DNA of 64,000 bases from Rhizophagus clarus (GCA_015698045.1 BLAL01000193.1:434001-498000), one strand, 5' to 3'; counted from the first letter of the stretch, positions 1 to 12,900 are shown. The notes: generated from the letters alone by a model not told the origin. Program-made: numbers and translations.

Positions 1-1964
1 GATATTTTAGAAGCTAATACATACAGAAAACATATTTTAGCAAGATGTCTTAGTTCAATGGAATTAATGATTCTTTTACTTGGAAATTCAATACATCAGT
101 CATTAATTGCTATTGAATTCCTTCCTTTTATTCCCCCCAAAATAAGAAATAAATCTATTAAATCATTTTATTTATTGCAGTAAGAAGAACAATTATCTCC
201 ATATTGGGATGATGCAATTGACAAATATCTTAATTGCCCATCTGATAATATATTTGATAATATAACATATCCTTTATATAATCATAATCATATTATTCAA
301 AAAAATCAGCCAACTAATGGAGTATATTATATTGATAAAAAAAATCATTTTGTAAAAAAATGTCAAAAGAAATTCTTGTACAGTTTCAACATCTAACTAT
401 TGAGCAATCTGAATCATTTTTTTATCAACAATTACTATTCAGATTACATGTCCATAGTAAAGCTGACTTAAAAAACTCTTATTTAACATATAAAGAGCAC
501 TTTGAAGCCAAATATCCCACTGAATATTCATTAACTTTAAATTACATACAAAATTCAATGCAATCAAATATTCAAAAACATACAAAATTCAATGCAATCA
601 AATATTCAAAAATATACAAAAAACTATCAAAATTTAATAGATAAACAAATAACTTCATTACATACAAATTTACAACATATTATTAGAATCCAATTATTCA
701 ATCTATTGCAACAACCAAATCATTCAATAAGTCTTTTTTCAATGATATTTTAAAAGATCAGTATAGAATATTTAATATACTTGTAAATAACTGGAAACAA
801 CATGAAAATTCCAAACATCCATATTTTTTAACCAGTTCAGCAGGTACTGGTAAATCTTTTATGATACAACAAATTGTAAATTTTTTAACTAATAAGAATA
901 TTAAATATTTATTAATGGCATCTACTGGAGTTGCTGCTAAATACTTCAACATATTTTGAAACTTTATCTCACTATAATGAATAGCAAAAAAAAAAGAACT
1001 CAGTAAAATTAAAGCAATCATAATTGAGTAAGTATCAATGGTATCATCAGCACTTTTATCATTTATTTATTAGTTTATTATTTGCAAAAATCCACAAAAA
1101 TTCAATACCATTTGGTGGAATTCCAACTTTACTTATTGGAGATCTTGCTCAGCTTCCACCTATTAGTAATAAACAAGTTTTTTTTACTCAAGAATGGTTG
1201 GAATTTTTTCCACTTTTTCTTACCACTTCTCATAGACAATAAGAAGATATATCATTTTATATTATATTACAAGAATTTCAAACAGTTCATGAACAAAAAA
1301 CTTAATTAATGAAAAGTAACATCTTGTCAAAGTAGTAATATATCAATTGATACTACTCATATCTGTGGATTTCATCATGAAGCTGATACAATTAACAATT
1401 TAATTTGCGGATTTCTGCCTACTCCTAATAAAAACACTTTTGGATCATTAATATCAATAGCTATTGATTACATTAATAATGTGGAATGTAAACCAAAAGA
1501 ATATGACAGACAATTTAGACATTATATTAACTTACCATCAGAACTAATAATAAGAGAAGGTTCAAGAGAAATGTTCCTAACTAATAGATTATTTAAAGAA
1601 GAGTTCTGCAATGGATCAATTGGTGTTATAACTAAATTAAGAGATAAAAATCACATAGAAGTAGTATTTCCTATCGATTCTGCTGAAATAAATCAGGTTA
1701 TAGTAGAAAAAGTACTACTTATTTTAATATAAATGGTGCTCCAGCACAACAAACGCAATTTCCACTCCAAAATGCATTTGCACTAACTGTACATAAAACA
1801 CAAGGTCTTACATTACCTCACGCTACTGTATGTTTGCTAATGGCCAAACTTATGTGGCAATGAGTCATGCCAAATCCTGGAAAAATATAGAAATTTGTTC
1901 TTTTAATCAAGATGCAATAAAAGTAGATAATGAAATGTTAGTAGAATTAAATAAATTACAATAA
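1..1964 (+). pseudogene. Decayed PIF1-like / Helitron helicase (5' end outside window)
   Basis: Reading all three plus frames recovers a broken SF1B helicase of the PIF1 type, the module carried by Helitron transposons. Visible in order: the upstream conserved block (LARCLSSMELM, from about 40); a Walker A segment TSSAGTGKS near 830-861; GDLAQLPP near 1138-1160; a stretch around 1481-1720 with LPSELIIREGS; and the C-terminal motif FALTVHKTQGLTLP near 1774-1815. In-frame stops lie at 181-183 and 1240-1242. A one-base loss in an A run near 360-368 shifts the frame, as do others around 950 and 1730-1830. No intact protein is possible. The replication-initiator half expected upstream is outside the window. 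A captured cellular PIF1 is possible, but the upstream block favours a Helitron. The helicase identity is firm, the Helitron assignment inferred. Confidence 0.8.
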
Positions 1965-2459
1965 AAGTGTAATTCTTTACAATCATTATATTTTTAATGT
2001 TTTTATAGGAACATAAATATTATAATTAATTAATAGAGTACAAATAAATAAAATTTAACATTTAAAAAGCTCACACTGGCCTTTACCTAATTACCCTAGT
2101 TATCTCTAATTATTTACATTCTGGTTCTTGGTTATCTTTTTTTTGAGTCTTATTTACAATTTACGTATCATCTGGTATTAATGCTTGTATAATCATTAAT
2201 CCTATTCAATAAGCTTTGTCTTGAAAACACCATTTAGTTGTATTTTTTTTTATTCAGGCATATTTCAAAATTGATAAAACCTCTTTCTTCTTGATTTACT
2301 ATAGCTACAAGTCTGACTACAAATTTCGTTTCAATTACAATACTCTGTTGACTATTTTTAAGAAATTTACTGCTGAGTAATCAATTTTTCCAAGCAATCA
2401 TTGACTTATTGTTTTTGTTTAGAATTTGGCAATTTCCTATTAATTAAATAACCATATTT
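1965..2459. other. Intergenic, no gene seen
   Basis: AT-rich sequence after the helicase relic. Short open stretches exist on both strands but none has a motif or splice pattern that I can support. Confidence 0.6.
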
Positions 2460-3260
2460 TTTTTACTATTATTACTAAACTATTACGTTATTTATTAATA
2501 ATATTTTTTTAACATTAATGCATTTTTCAATGTTTTTAATTGTTTTAAATATTTTTAATAGATCGCGTTTTTTTATTAATATTTTAAGTTTATTACGCTT
2601 TTTATTAATATTTTTCAATTACAGTAAATTATATTTTTTAGTAGATCATTATGTTTTTTATTAATATTTTTTTAATGAATAAATATTTTAGTAAATTATT
2701 ACGCTTTTTTATTATTATTTTCTAATTTTAAGTTAAACATTTTTTAATAGATCCTTACATTTTTTATTAATATTTATCTATAATTAATTATTTTTAATAA
2801 ATATTACGCTTTTTATTATTATTTTTAATTTTAAACTAAATATTTTTTAATGAACCATTGCGCTTTATTAATATTTTTAATAATTAATTATTTTTTGATA
2901 AATTATTACGTTTTTTACTAGCAATTTTCTACATTTTTTAATAAATTATTACGCAATTTCCATTAGTAATTTTTAATAAATTATTATGTATTTTATTAAC
3001 AATTTTCTAACTAAGCTAAACATTTTTTTTTATATTTTTTTAATATTAAATTAATAAGTATTTCGTTTTTTATTAATATCTTTAATTAAGTTAATAAATT
3101 ATTACATTTTTATTAACAATTTTATAAATCCTTACATTTTTTATTAATATTTTTTAATAATTAAGCTTATTTTTTAATAAATTATTACGTTTTTTATTAT
3201 TATTTTTTAATACTAAGTTAAATATCTTTTAATAGATCATTGCGTTTTTTTATTTAATAA
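2460..3260. repeat. Degenerate AT-rich tandem repeat
   Basis: About 800 bp built from an imperfect unit of roughly 55-70 bp. Its recurring core is 'aataaattattacg' followed by 'ttttttattaatatttttt'. More than ten diverged copies are visible, with the one GC step (tacg/ttgcg) conserved in most. Nothing suggests coding. It looks like an old minisatellite. Confidence 0.7.
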
Positions 3261-4074
3261 TTGAATTTTTTAAAACACAAAGATTTGTTGGCTTCCGATC
3301 GTATTAAGATAGAAAAGCTTAATTTGAAATGTAATATCCCACCCAATCACACGGACATAATATGCTTTCGTAGAATATCATCTTTGCTAAAAAAGTTGTG
3401 GGATAGAAATTTGGCAAATCATGTGAAAAATTAAATCAGAAACAATTAAACCAAAAAATGATCAATAATCGAATGATAAATTTAATCAATACCTTTATCG
3501 AGTAATAAATTATTTGTTTTTTATTAGTGTATTGTTATTTAAAGTTAATTACTTACTAAGATTTTTTTTGCAGATATTAATTTTTTTTTTTTTGTTATCA
3601 TATTGCCAAAAATGATCAACAAATCGATTCATCAGATCACTCACTACTGCAAATGCAATTTATCAAACTTTTTTTTTATAAATAATTTTGTAAAATTGTT
3701 AATTTAAAAATACTTTACACAAAATTTTCTTATTAAAAACCGAATGAGTAGGGTGATCTGTCGGTTGGGTTATCAGATCATGACTCAATATCGGGTTTGG
3801 TAACAGTTTTGACTTGACTCGATTAACCCATTGACCCAGAATTTTCATAAAAAATATTCCAGAATTTTACGATCATAATGATAAACGTTCTGGTCATATG
3901 ACTTGCTAATCTGCCATACCGATCTGATTAGTTAATCTTTTTAAACGAAAAAAAAAAAAATATTTAAAAAAAAATAAGTTGTAAAAAAAATTATTTAATT
4001 TTTTTTTTCTTATTTTGCTTATTTTTATTCTTAGTTTTTTTTAAACCAACTAATTTATTTTATTGATATAATAA
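3261..4074. other. Intergenic, no gene seen
   Basis: AT-rich spacer. The part around 3740-3930 is somewhat richer in GC, with several 'gatctg/cagatc' words that may be remains of a small inverted-repeat element. I could not define its ends. Confidence 0.5.
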
Positions 4075-4545
4075 TTGAAATTAAAAAATTTCAAGGAATA
4101 CATGCAATTGTATTTAGGTGAACAGGAGGAACCGCATCCAGCAATCGTATATGAACGTGTTAACGATCGATGGGAAATTGGAGCTCTTCCTTCTTCGGAA
4201 TCTCAATTTCAACAGGTAGGTTAATTATGTAGTAACTGATTTAGCAAATTATTCGATTATATTATTCATTTTCTTTTCATCGAAATGGCAGATAAGCTTC
4301 GTAAAAGGTGTGACTACATTGCAGATCAGCTTGCAGATAGAATTTTGTCAGCGGTTAAGAGTAAAAAAAAGGATGCAAACATTAAAAAGAATCAAGTTAA
4401 AAATCATATATGGATTTTCGTTAAATGTTTGATTGAGAATCCAACATTTGATTCTCAGACAAAAGAAAATCTTACATTGAAGGTTTCGTCATTCGGTTCT
4501 TCATGTAATCCAAGTGACGCATTCTTCAAAGAGCGTGAGTTATAA
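4075..4545 (+). pseudogene. Fragment of DNA topoisomerase II (ATPase/transducer region)
   Basis: Two exon-like pieces match the transducer part of eukaryotic type IIA topoisomerase, the ATP-driven DNA strand-passage enzyme. The first (about 4075-4215) reads NFKEYMQLYL and then PAIVYERVNDRWE, ending FQQ before a GTAGGT donor at 4216. After a short intron ending in cag at about 4292 comes ISFVKG, then DYIADQL, FQ/NQVKNHIWIFVKCLIEN-type sequence, PTFDSQTKENLTLKVSSFGS and a GTGAGT donor-like end at about 4535. Where the family has roughly 'ISFVNSIATTKGGTHV', about 28 bp are missing. This removes conserved residues and shifts the frame. There are no further exons on either side, so this is a stranded fragment of a gene that is normally over 1,400 residues long. 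The family call is firm; how the fragment arrived is unknown. Confidence 0.8.
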
Positions 4546-5716
4546 ACTTCAATTAATTAATTTGAAAGTCTGTCATGGAAATACAACCTTTTCTGAAAAG
4601 GAAAACCTTTTCATATCAACTTAATTTAGAATATTTTTTATTATAGAATAACCTCTGGAAACTTTTTTTTTAATGCTAGACACGGTGGTGTAACAGAAAT
4701 TTTAAAAAATATTTTATAGGGTCATGTAGGTGGTGTGTCTATACCAACTTCTTTTTTTTTTGTAAGTTGCTGCAGCAGTGCAACATTTTATAAAGTCATA
4801 TAAAGCTCCAAGCAAGAAGTTTTTGGAAAAAAAAACTGTAGAACTTTAGTTTGTTAAAATGTTGTCTTTCCATTCGTAAAACTTTTTGGAACTTATGTTA
4901 GTAAATCTCAACATTGGTGGTATGAAATATTGTTATTATAAGTTCGTGGTACAAGATAACGTGAAGATGATAAACAAGAAGTATTTCTTTTATTTAGTCA
5001 TCATTGTCAGTTGGGTCTTCTTCATATTAAAAGAGTAATCTATTTCTTGTATTGCTAATAATGTCAAAACATATTCTATATCTTTTTTAATCGTTAACAC
5101 CTCATTTGGAAAGTAGTGATTTTGCATAAAAAATTTAGTAAAGTGATCGTGAACATATTAAATGTATTTGTATTTCCATTAGCATATTTGTAAAGAAAAT
5201 ATTTCTAAATTAAACTTACCTGTATATGAGATGATAGTTTTTTGCAATTATTGATTTGTTTAGAAAGAAAGATTCTGTGTAGCACATATAGTGCAGCATT
5301 AATAAACTTTCTTGTCCCACAAAGTTTAACTGACTTCCATAGCGCTTTTGACTTGCATGATTACTTTCAACAGTATTCTGCACAACACTTTGTATATATT
5401 TTTAACAATAAAACCAACTTTTTTAAGGATAAAATGCTTTTTAGGTCACTCAAATATAGCTTTAAAGAAAATATTACTTGACCTTTCTAACAAATAAATT
5501 GATATACTCTCTCAAAATTGATGAAATTGCGGTAAAGGAGCTTATATATTTATTAATTATGTCGCCAAGTTTAGCTTTATTAATAAAGTTGTATTCCATT
5601 ATAAAATTGACAAGGATTAGTAAATATTGAGATAATTAAAAGTAAAAGAATATAAAAAAAATAATGTATAAATGAAACATGTCAGATGACAGCTAACGAG
5701 TCTCAGTTGTTAATTA
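4546..5716. other. Intergenic, no gene seen
   Basis: AT-rich. The longest open stretch (5242-5481, plus) has no recognisable motif, unusual composition and no supported splice context, so I do not call it a gene. Confidence 0.5.
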
Positions 5717-6361
5717 TCATATATCCCAATCTAAACAAATAATCTCCTCATATACTCCAGTTTCTCCTAATTCCCTACACCTTTTACGTGGATTATACCT
5801 TACACCACCTAACCAAGAACACGTTATACATTTCTGTCCAGCAATCTAAATTGAAGGTGGGTCCTGTACAGAGATATTATCCATAGCCGCGATTAGGTGT
5901 TCGTCCGACTCTTGAGAGGTGGTCATGATACCTACATAAACAAAAACTAGTGTTAAAGTTGCCCAACCGCATAATCACTATAGCTTATTTCATCCATCCA
6001 TAAACAGAGGAGTGACCGCCCAGGTATCCTTCACCAGTGAAATAACAATCTGATCCTTGCCGATACTGGTGGATTTAGCCAAGATTTCCTCATACCATGA
6101 CCCTATTACTAAAATTATCACACATACTTTGTGGGTCCTCTAGTTTCCTACAAAACATAAAGGTAAATGTGGATTAGCTCTAGCCTAATAAACAAGTACT
6201 ACATCCTTTGCTCGTAACTACTTCCAGTAAGAATTCACCATGTTATTCACTCACATTTTATTCATTCTATAGTTAATACTCCTCAAAGCACTTCTTAAAA
6301 CATTTTTTCTCCTTTTACTTGCTTTAGATCGTTTACATCTAGATCGTTTATGTCGTGACAT
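5717..6361 (-). pseudogene. Decayed multi-exon gene of unknown family
   Basis: On the minus strand an ATG at 6361 opens a very basic peptide (MSRHKRSRCKRSKASKRRK, then more) that runs into a good GTGAGT donor near 6250. Downstream acceptors (ttttgtag near 6155, tttatgtag near 5935) precede further protein-like pieces: SWYEEILAKSTSIGKDQIV, a segment with ESDEHLIAAMDNISVQDPP, and a Cys-containing stretch (CITCSWLGGVRYNPRKRC). The pieces are separated by stops and frame changes that I cannot join by clean splicing. I do not recognise the family. The conserved look of the blocks suggests a repeated fungal gene or a mobile-element protein in decay. Confidence 0.35.
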
Positions 6362-8962
6362 GACGAGTTAATCAATGAGTTACTTATTAGACTATGAGTT
6401 GAAAAAAAAATGAGAAATAGTATGGAAGAACTAATCAGACAAAGGGAAGAATAGCCAAAAATTAGTACATCACATAGTATTTTTATTAGGAAAAAAAAAA
6501 GAATGTTTGTTAATTATTTCTTCTTTGTTTAAAAAAAAAAAATTTTTTTTTTATAGGTTGATGCAATTACAGTATAAAACAAGAAAGAGTTTGAACATCT
6601 TTACCAATTGATATACAGTATGTTATTAATTAGTGAAAGAATAAACAAACGATTTAGCAAATTTTTTTAAAGGAAAAGAAAAAAAAATTTGTTTTTTAAT
6701 TCGGGACAGTTTATATACACAATCACAACATTTATTGCCATTTAAAGTTCAGCACCCGTAAAATCCCTTAATCACGTCATTCACGTGCCCGCGATTTAAA
6801 CAAATCATCACAATTTGTAAATTTTGCGTTCGATCTTAAATCTATTTCTTTAAATACAGAAGTTTGTTATTTTATCAAATTAAATGAAATGATTAAAACC
6901 ATGTATTGCGTTAAAATGTCGGTTTTGTTATTCTTACGTTCGATTTATAAAAATATTAAATTCGAAACTTTACCACATTAAAATTATTATTTTTTACATA
7001 ATTATAAATTAATTATCAAATCTAAGTATAGCAATTTTTTGGAATTGTTTTGGAAATATTTTTTTTTAATATTTTATTTCCCACGTTAAAAACGTAGAGC
7101 GAACCTGAATTTCACATGCCTTTACTTATATTGGTGTTTCTCTTTATCAATAAAACCATAAATGTTGGCATAACTAAGAATTTAGCATTTAGAAATAGTT
7201 AATACAAATTATTAAGTAAAAGTATATATATGAAAGAAATACTCACGGTAGACGAACTGCGACTATCTCAATTATCGGTTTATGCTTGAAATTTTGTTAC
7301 GGGAATGAAGACAGGTTAAAAATATTACAACATCCATTTCACTTGTAGAAATTTAAAGGAGCTCGAAATAAATCCAAGCTTAGCTAAAAAGAACATAGAG
7401 TTACGATTTTGTTCTAATATTGGGAATATATTATTCTAGTTATATTAAGTGCAATCAAGGATTCATCGTTGGACATTATTAATTTTTCTTCGCTCACTTT
7501 TTTCCATAGAAATTTAGGCACGTGAAGGAGAGAGTTTACAAACAAATCACGTGTTACTGTGCCATATTTGCTACCAACCACAGTTATTTTGTATTCGGGT
7601 TAGTGATAGAAGTAAATTTTACGAATACATCAACATTTTGTACGGTTTTATAGTACAGCAACGGATAGGAAGTGGTTTTGCTAACGTTCATTATCAATTA
7701 TTTCTGTTCCACAGTACATTAGACCGGGCAAAAAAAATTTAAATTCTCGTGGGTTTTACAAAAATTCATGAATTTTTTTTTATAGTAAAATTTTTCACGT
7801 GGCTTTCTTTACAGTTTGTTTATACAATGAAAATATTACAATATTCTAAACCGTTTTTTCGCTAACAGCACAGGATATGCTATAATATTATAAATTAATT
7901 TCGTAATTATTTGTTACCTGTTACTTGAAATTTGGTATCCACTTTTATTTTGCTTAAATAATAAATAACCTTTTTTGGGTTATTACCTTTTAATTATTCA
8001 TACCAAATTCATTTTTATATTCGTTTCTAAATTTATAGTTGATGTTTACCACCAAATCTTCAGTTGATCAAAAAGAATCACCACAACAGATTAGTGTATT
8101 GAAGATGATTTATTTTTGCATCTTCGTTATATAATGTACCGCTCATATCAATCATATATGCTTAAGTGACTGATCCTTGATGTTATCTGGGTATCACATT
8201 TTTCTGCTTTAACCTTCCTGTTTATATCGAAATTACTAGACTACTCCTCCGATAACGAAAGTATTCGGAATAATTTTTGATCCGAAACTTGAAATATTCC
8301 TATTATTGATAAAGAATCCATCCGGAAAAATAAGTAATCAACACACATGTATAGAATATTGCACGTAACGTACTCCTAATAGTCCCGTGTTACCATAGAC
8401 CCCTTATGTATTATATTATCTTTTTGTAACATTCTTACAATATCACCTCTTCGAGAGGGTACCACTTTCAATCATCTGCATGGAATTTGGTCACATGTGG
8501 ATGTTATTCACCCTGTATCACTAACGTCTGTAATTTATTATGTGAAAATTAATACCGGAAGAAGTTATTTCCTAAAATAAAACATGTTTTCTATTTTTAT
8601 CATTTGGTTAGTGTTTGTTTTATCTGGTATTTCACTGCAGAAAATATTTCCGTATCGGATATGTGCGATACATGAAAATGTTACGCAATGACGCAACGTG
8701 TTGATTTCATTTTTTCTGGTTTCTTGGAAATTGAAAAGAATACTAATTAAGAAATAATTATTTTTAAAAAATTTACTAATTTTAATACAAAGAACTAAAA
8801 AAAAAAAAAAAAGAAAAAAAACTTTTTTGGTGGTGACACGTACTGTACGCCAATTTTCCATATATTAAATAGATAACCTCTCAAAAAAAAAATATTTCCT
8901 ACGAAAAAAAAATTTTTTTTTTTTTTTTTGTTTTAATTAAACAACAATCAAAGATTAATACA
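6362..8962. other. Intergenic, no gene seen
   Basis: About 2.6 kb of AT-rich sequence with several poly-A/poly-T tracts and CACGTG words (near 6784, 7518 and 7546). No coding stretch has a motif or believable exon structure. The T-rich segment just before 8963 is probably the leader of the GTPase gene. Confidence 0.5.
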
Positions 8963-9110
8963 ATGCAAAACAATATTAATAATGTCGATGATGATTACGC
9001 TTTTGCTAAGCGATTGCAAGAACAATTTAATGAAGAATACATTGAAGGTTTTAGACAAGGTAAAATTGATTATTCATGTTTTGTATGCATTTTCTCTTGT
9101 TAATATGTAT

Positions 9111-9158
<48 letters not shown>

Positions 9159-11801
9159 TAATTAAATAAAATTGTAGCTACCAATTTCAAGGAAGAAACA
9201 AATGTTTCAAACGACTCGAATGCCTACGGAATTGATAATTATGCAAACAATGACTATAATACTGCTATGAGGTTGCAACAAATGTACGATAAACAAAAGG
9301 GCACCTTTGAAAATGATTATGAAGGTAAGTATGGTATTTACAATATGAATGTTTAATGTATTCTTTAAGTCAAATTATATAATTAATTTTTTAGATATTG
9401 TCCCTCGTATGAGTAACATGACATTTGGACATCGAGATCATGAAGAGGAAACATATTCAAGTACTAAAAGCCGAAAGGAACAAGATTTTTTTAGCACAGA
9501 TAATTATTTTGATAACAGTGATACACCACCTCCTTACACTTCTCCTCAAAAACCTGTACATACCGCTAACGATCCTTGGCTTACATATAATAATAATAGC
9601 AGTTCTTCTCAGGGATCCCAGCAGCAAATGCCATTGAACCAACAACAACAGACTTCTCCTGACCAGACTAACCTGCAAGCAATGCTAACACAGGTCTTGG
9701 AAGCATTGCAAAACCAACAAAATAATAACCAACCCACGCGTAATAACAATTATCACCAATCTGATCTTTTCATGCGTAATAATAATTATGAAAAACCCGA
9801 TTATTATAATTACAATCAACCCGATCATTTAATGCGCAACAAACTCAATTATAATGATTATGACCAATCTGATCACTTTATGCGTAATAATGGCAAATTC
9901 GATTATAATAATAATAATCCATTTGATCAATTCAGGCGTAATAATAATTATGATCAATCTGATCACTTCGGGCGTAATAATAATTATGACCAATCAGATT
10001 ACTTCGGGCGTAATAATAATTATAACCAAACTGACCATCTTAGGCGCAATAATAGTAATACGTATGGTACCACGCGAAATAGGATCAACCTATCTGGTCA
10101 AGGAGTCTTCAAAATTCTTTTATTAGGTGGTACCGGGACCGGAAAGTCTACGATCATTAATACGATGGCAAGTTACTTTTTAAACGGTACTCTTGATAAA
10201 CCTAAAATTGTCATTCCCACAAAGTTTCATGAAGTCACTGAAAGAGGTAAAATATTGGTTATTGGAATTGATCTCAAATTTAACTGAGTAATATTAATTT
10301 ACATTCTCATATAATTACGATTTCAGAGTTTGCTAGTAAACATTCAGAAGCAAAATTTGATGATGTAACCAAGAGTCAAACCACAAAATGTTATAATTAC
10401 ACTTTTAATCATCCTGACAATCCTGCTCACGAATTCATCTTCATTGATACTCCCGGGCTGAGCGATACGAATGGTGTGAAGCAAGACGACAAGAACATCC
10501 AAGAAATTATTGATACTGCAATTTCTGCTGGATCATTATCTGCTATCGTGATAATCGCAAATGGAACTGAAGCTAGAGTGACACCATCGATCAAGAACAC
10601 TTTAGTTCGATTGGCAAATAACCTCCCTGATGAACTGATCGATCGAAATCTGTTGCTTATTTTAACAAAATGCTCAAAAAGTAGTGCTTCTTTTTCAGAA
10701 GAAGCTTTCACGAAAGAAATCGCAAGACCAAAGGTTAGCATGTCATTCATGACCTTTTTAATTCAGTATGTATTTTAATATAATAACCGCTTTATTGTTT
10801 TTTTTTGTCTTTAGAAAATATTTTATATGGACAATCAAGCTTTCTGTACTAATCCTCAAATCTGGAAAAATGATGAAGATGAACGTCCAAATGTTCAATA
10901 TAATTGGGATAAATCTCTTAAAACGATTGATAATTTATTGATGACAATCACTGAGATGTCTTCTACTTCAACTCAAGCCTTTCAAAATATGAAAAATTAT
11001 AGAGACAGAATCAAATCAGAAATCACTAAAGTGACTCAGGATATAGCAAATATTCAGAAAGTTCAGGATTCTCTTGATGCAGCTCAGAAAGCGTTGCAAA
11101 AAACTGGAGACCAAAAGAAATCTTTCGCCAACTATACAAAGACTGAATCAATTAAACTTAAGAAAATTGTTAATGCTAGTTACCATAGTACCGTTTGTAC
11201 CCTTCATCTTAAGGATAACATTATTTGTCATGATCATTGTGGACTTGAGTTTAAAAATACTTCAGGAACTAACCACTTTAGCGGTTGTTATTGTATGGGA
11301 TCGAACGGTCTATGTAAGGAATGTGGATGTGGGCCCTTAAGGTAATCTTCAAATTCTACTATTTCATAATTTTTAATGTTTATCAATTCTTAGTTAGTCT
11401 CTATGATTTTATATAGCCATTTTCACGACAAGGTCAAATTAGTTGAACAAACCCAAACGATCAATAAGATTCTTGAAGATATTAAATTACAATATGACAA
11501 TGCCAATCAACAACAACAAAAATACAGCAATGATGTAAACGGCTATCACTCATCTTTAGCGACCCTTCAAGCGGCTGCTAATGCTAAATACGGACTTATT
11601 CACAAACTTTGCAATGATTTAAGTAAAATTTGTTCTCGATTTAACTTTGTTGATGAACTTCATGCAAATATTGAGAGCATGAAACAGGACTCGAAAATGA
11701 TAAAGAATAATAATCTTCGAAAGAATGCTGAAATGGAGATCAGAAAGCTTGAGAAACTAGCAAATGATTTGTCTTCCAAACGAGGCGGGAATTATTATTA
11801 G
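8963..11801 (+). CDS. AIG1/IMAP-like P-loop GTPase with Q/N-rich linker and C-terminal Cys/His cluster
   Basis: Six exons fit without a stop: 8963-9059, 9178-9324, 9395-10249, 10327-10733, 10815-11341, 11417-11801 (805 residues). All introns are GT-AG; the first three are phase 1. Two short motifs, DYAFAKRLQEQF and DYNTAMRLQQMY, fall in exons 1 and 2. Residues about 90-310 are rich in Gln, Asn and Tyr, with seven or so copies of a 12-residue unit like NNNYDQSDHFGR. The G domain follows: P-loop GGTGTGKST at about 325-334, DTPGL at about 407, and LTKC as the likely G4 motif. Then come coiled-coil-prone sequence, a cluster of Cys and His at about 627-685 split by intron 5, and a second coiled coil to the end. 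GTP binding is inferred from the P-loop and DTPGL. AIG1/IMAP proteins often self-assemble on membranes, but no membrane segment is visible here. The cellular role is unknown. Confidence 0.85.
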
Positions 11802-12620
11802 TCGTTGGAGGATTATTTTAATATAAATGCACATAAAGTCATCAACAAAGCTTAAATGATTGGCAATGTAATTCAAAATAATATAAACTATTAATTAATA
11901 AATTATATTGTTAATTTGGTAATCCAAGTATAATTTTTTACAGCAGGTTTTATTTAATATGCAATTCTTCAGTTTATGAAGAAGTAAAATCTCTCTTAAT
12001 TTCACCAGAATTATTTTAATATTATTTAAAATAAAAAAAGATAAAGTTAAAAAAAAAATCAATTATTTAATTTGTGATCCATCCCTGCAGCGCAACTTAA
12101 TAAATTTTGGTGAATTGGTATTGCAGATTAACTATTAATTTGCGCAGAATTTTTTTTTAAAACAAGTAAATGTTAAACATGTCAGGGAGCTTTAAGCAGT
12201 TTCATTACATTCAGGTTGGAGGCAGGTTACAGGTAAATTTTAGACGAATCTTGGTTATCCTAATATAGCCCAATATCTAATTCTCCAATATTTGAAACCG
12301 GATGTTTATATGAAATTTATTATTTTCTCATTTTATTAATTTAATATGATTAAATAATTATTGATCGTTATTATAAATAAATTTTATTGATTATTGATAG
12401 AATTACAACTGAAAGAAAAAAATAAAAAATAAAATTCTAAAGCTACAGATGTTTCTCAAGATAAGTTTTGAAGTGTTTAATACATTTTTTAGAGGTGATA
12501 AAAAAGTGATTATTGTTCGACTATGTTGAGGTAATTGAGAAACTTCTCAAAAAAATTTAAATACTGTCCAAAATCCCTTTCTTATGGGTAATGACGAATC
12601 TCTTCCCAAAGAAATTTATT
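11802..12620. other. Intergenic, no gene seen
   Basis: 3' flank of the GTPase gene and AT-rich spacer. No motif-bearing open frame. Confidence 0.5.
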
Positions 12621-12900
12621 TACCATCTACAAGTTACCTTCGAAGAAGCCAAACCCTACAAAATAAAAAATAAATGTTAGTACATTTCTTATATATCGAA
12701 CCTTCTCTTAAAACTAACCATCTGAAAGCCTCTCTGTAGAAGTCAGAACTGCAAAAAAAAGTAAAAATAGATGTTAATACATTTCTTATAAATAATCACG
12801 CCTCCTATTTTTTTTTAAAAAAAAAAAATTTATAACTTACCGGTCCGAAATGGTGTTTTTAAATTAATAAAATATTGACCATAGACCTTATTACTAGATC
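12621..12900 (-). pseudogene. Possible gene end made of very small exons
   Basis: On the minus strand, codons reading FINLKTPFRT meet a GTAAGT donor at about 12840. An acceptor (ttttgcag) then opens a 30-nt piece ending before GTTAGT, and another acceptor (ttttgtag) opens an 18-nt piece ending before GTAACT. Both lengths are multiples of three and the pieces join in phase 1 without a stop. The two introns share the words 'agaaatgta.taacat', which suggests that one was copied from the other. I cannot find the rest of the gene or name it. Confidence 0.25.

Noticed and set aside
9854-10126. Ile/Thr-rich open frame within the GTPase gene
   Set aside because: Out-of-frame shadow of the Asn/Gln-rich linker exon.
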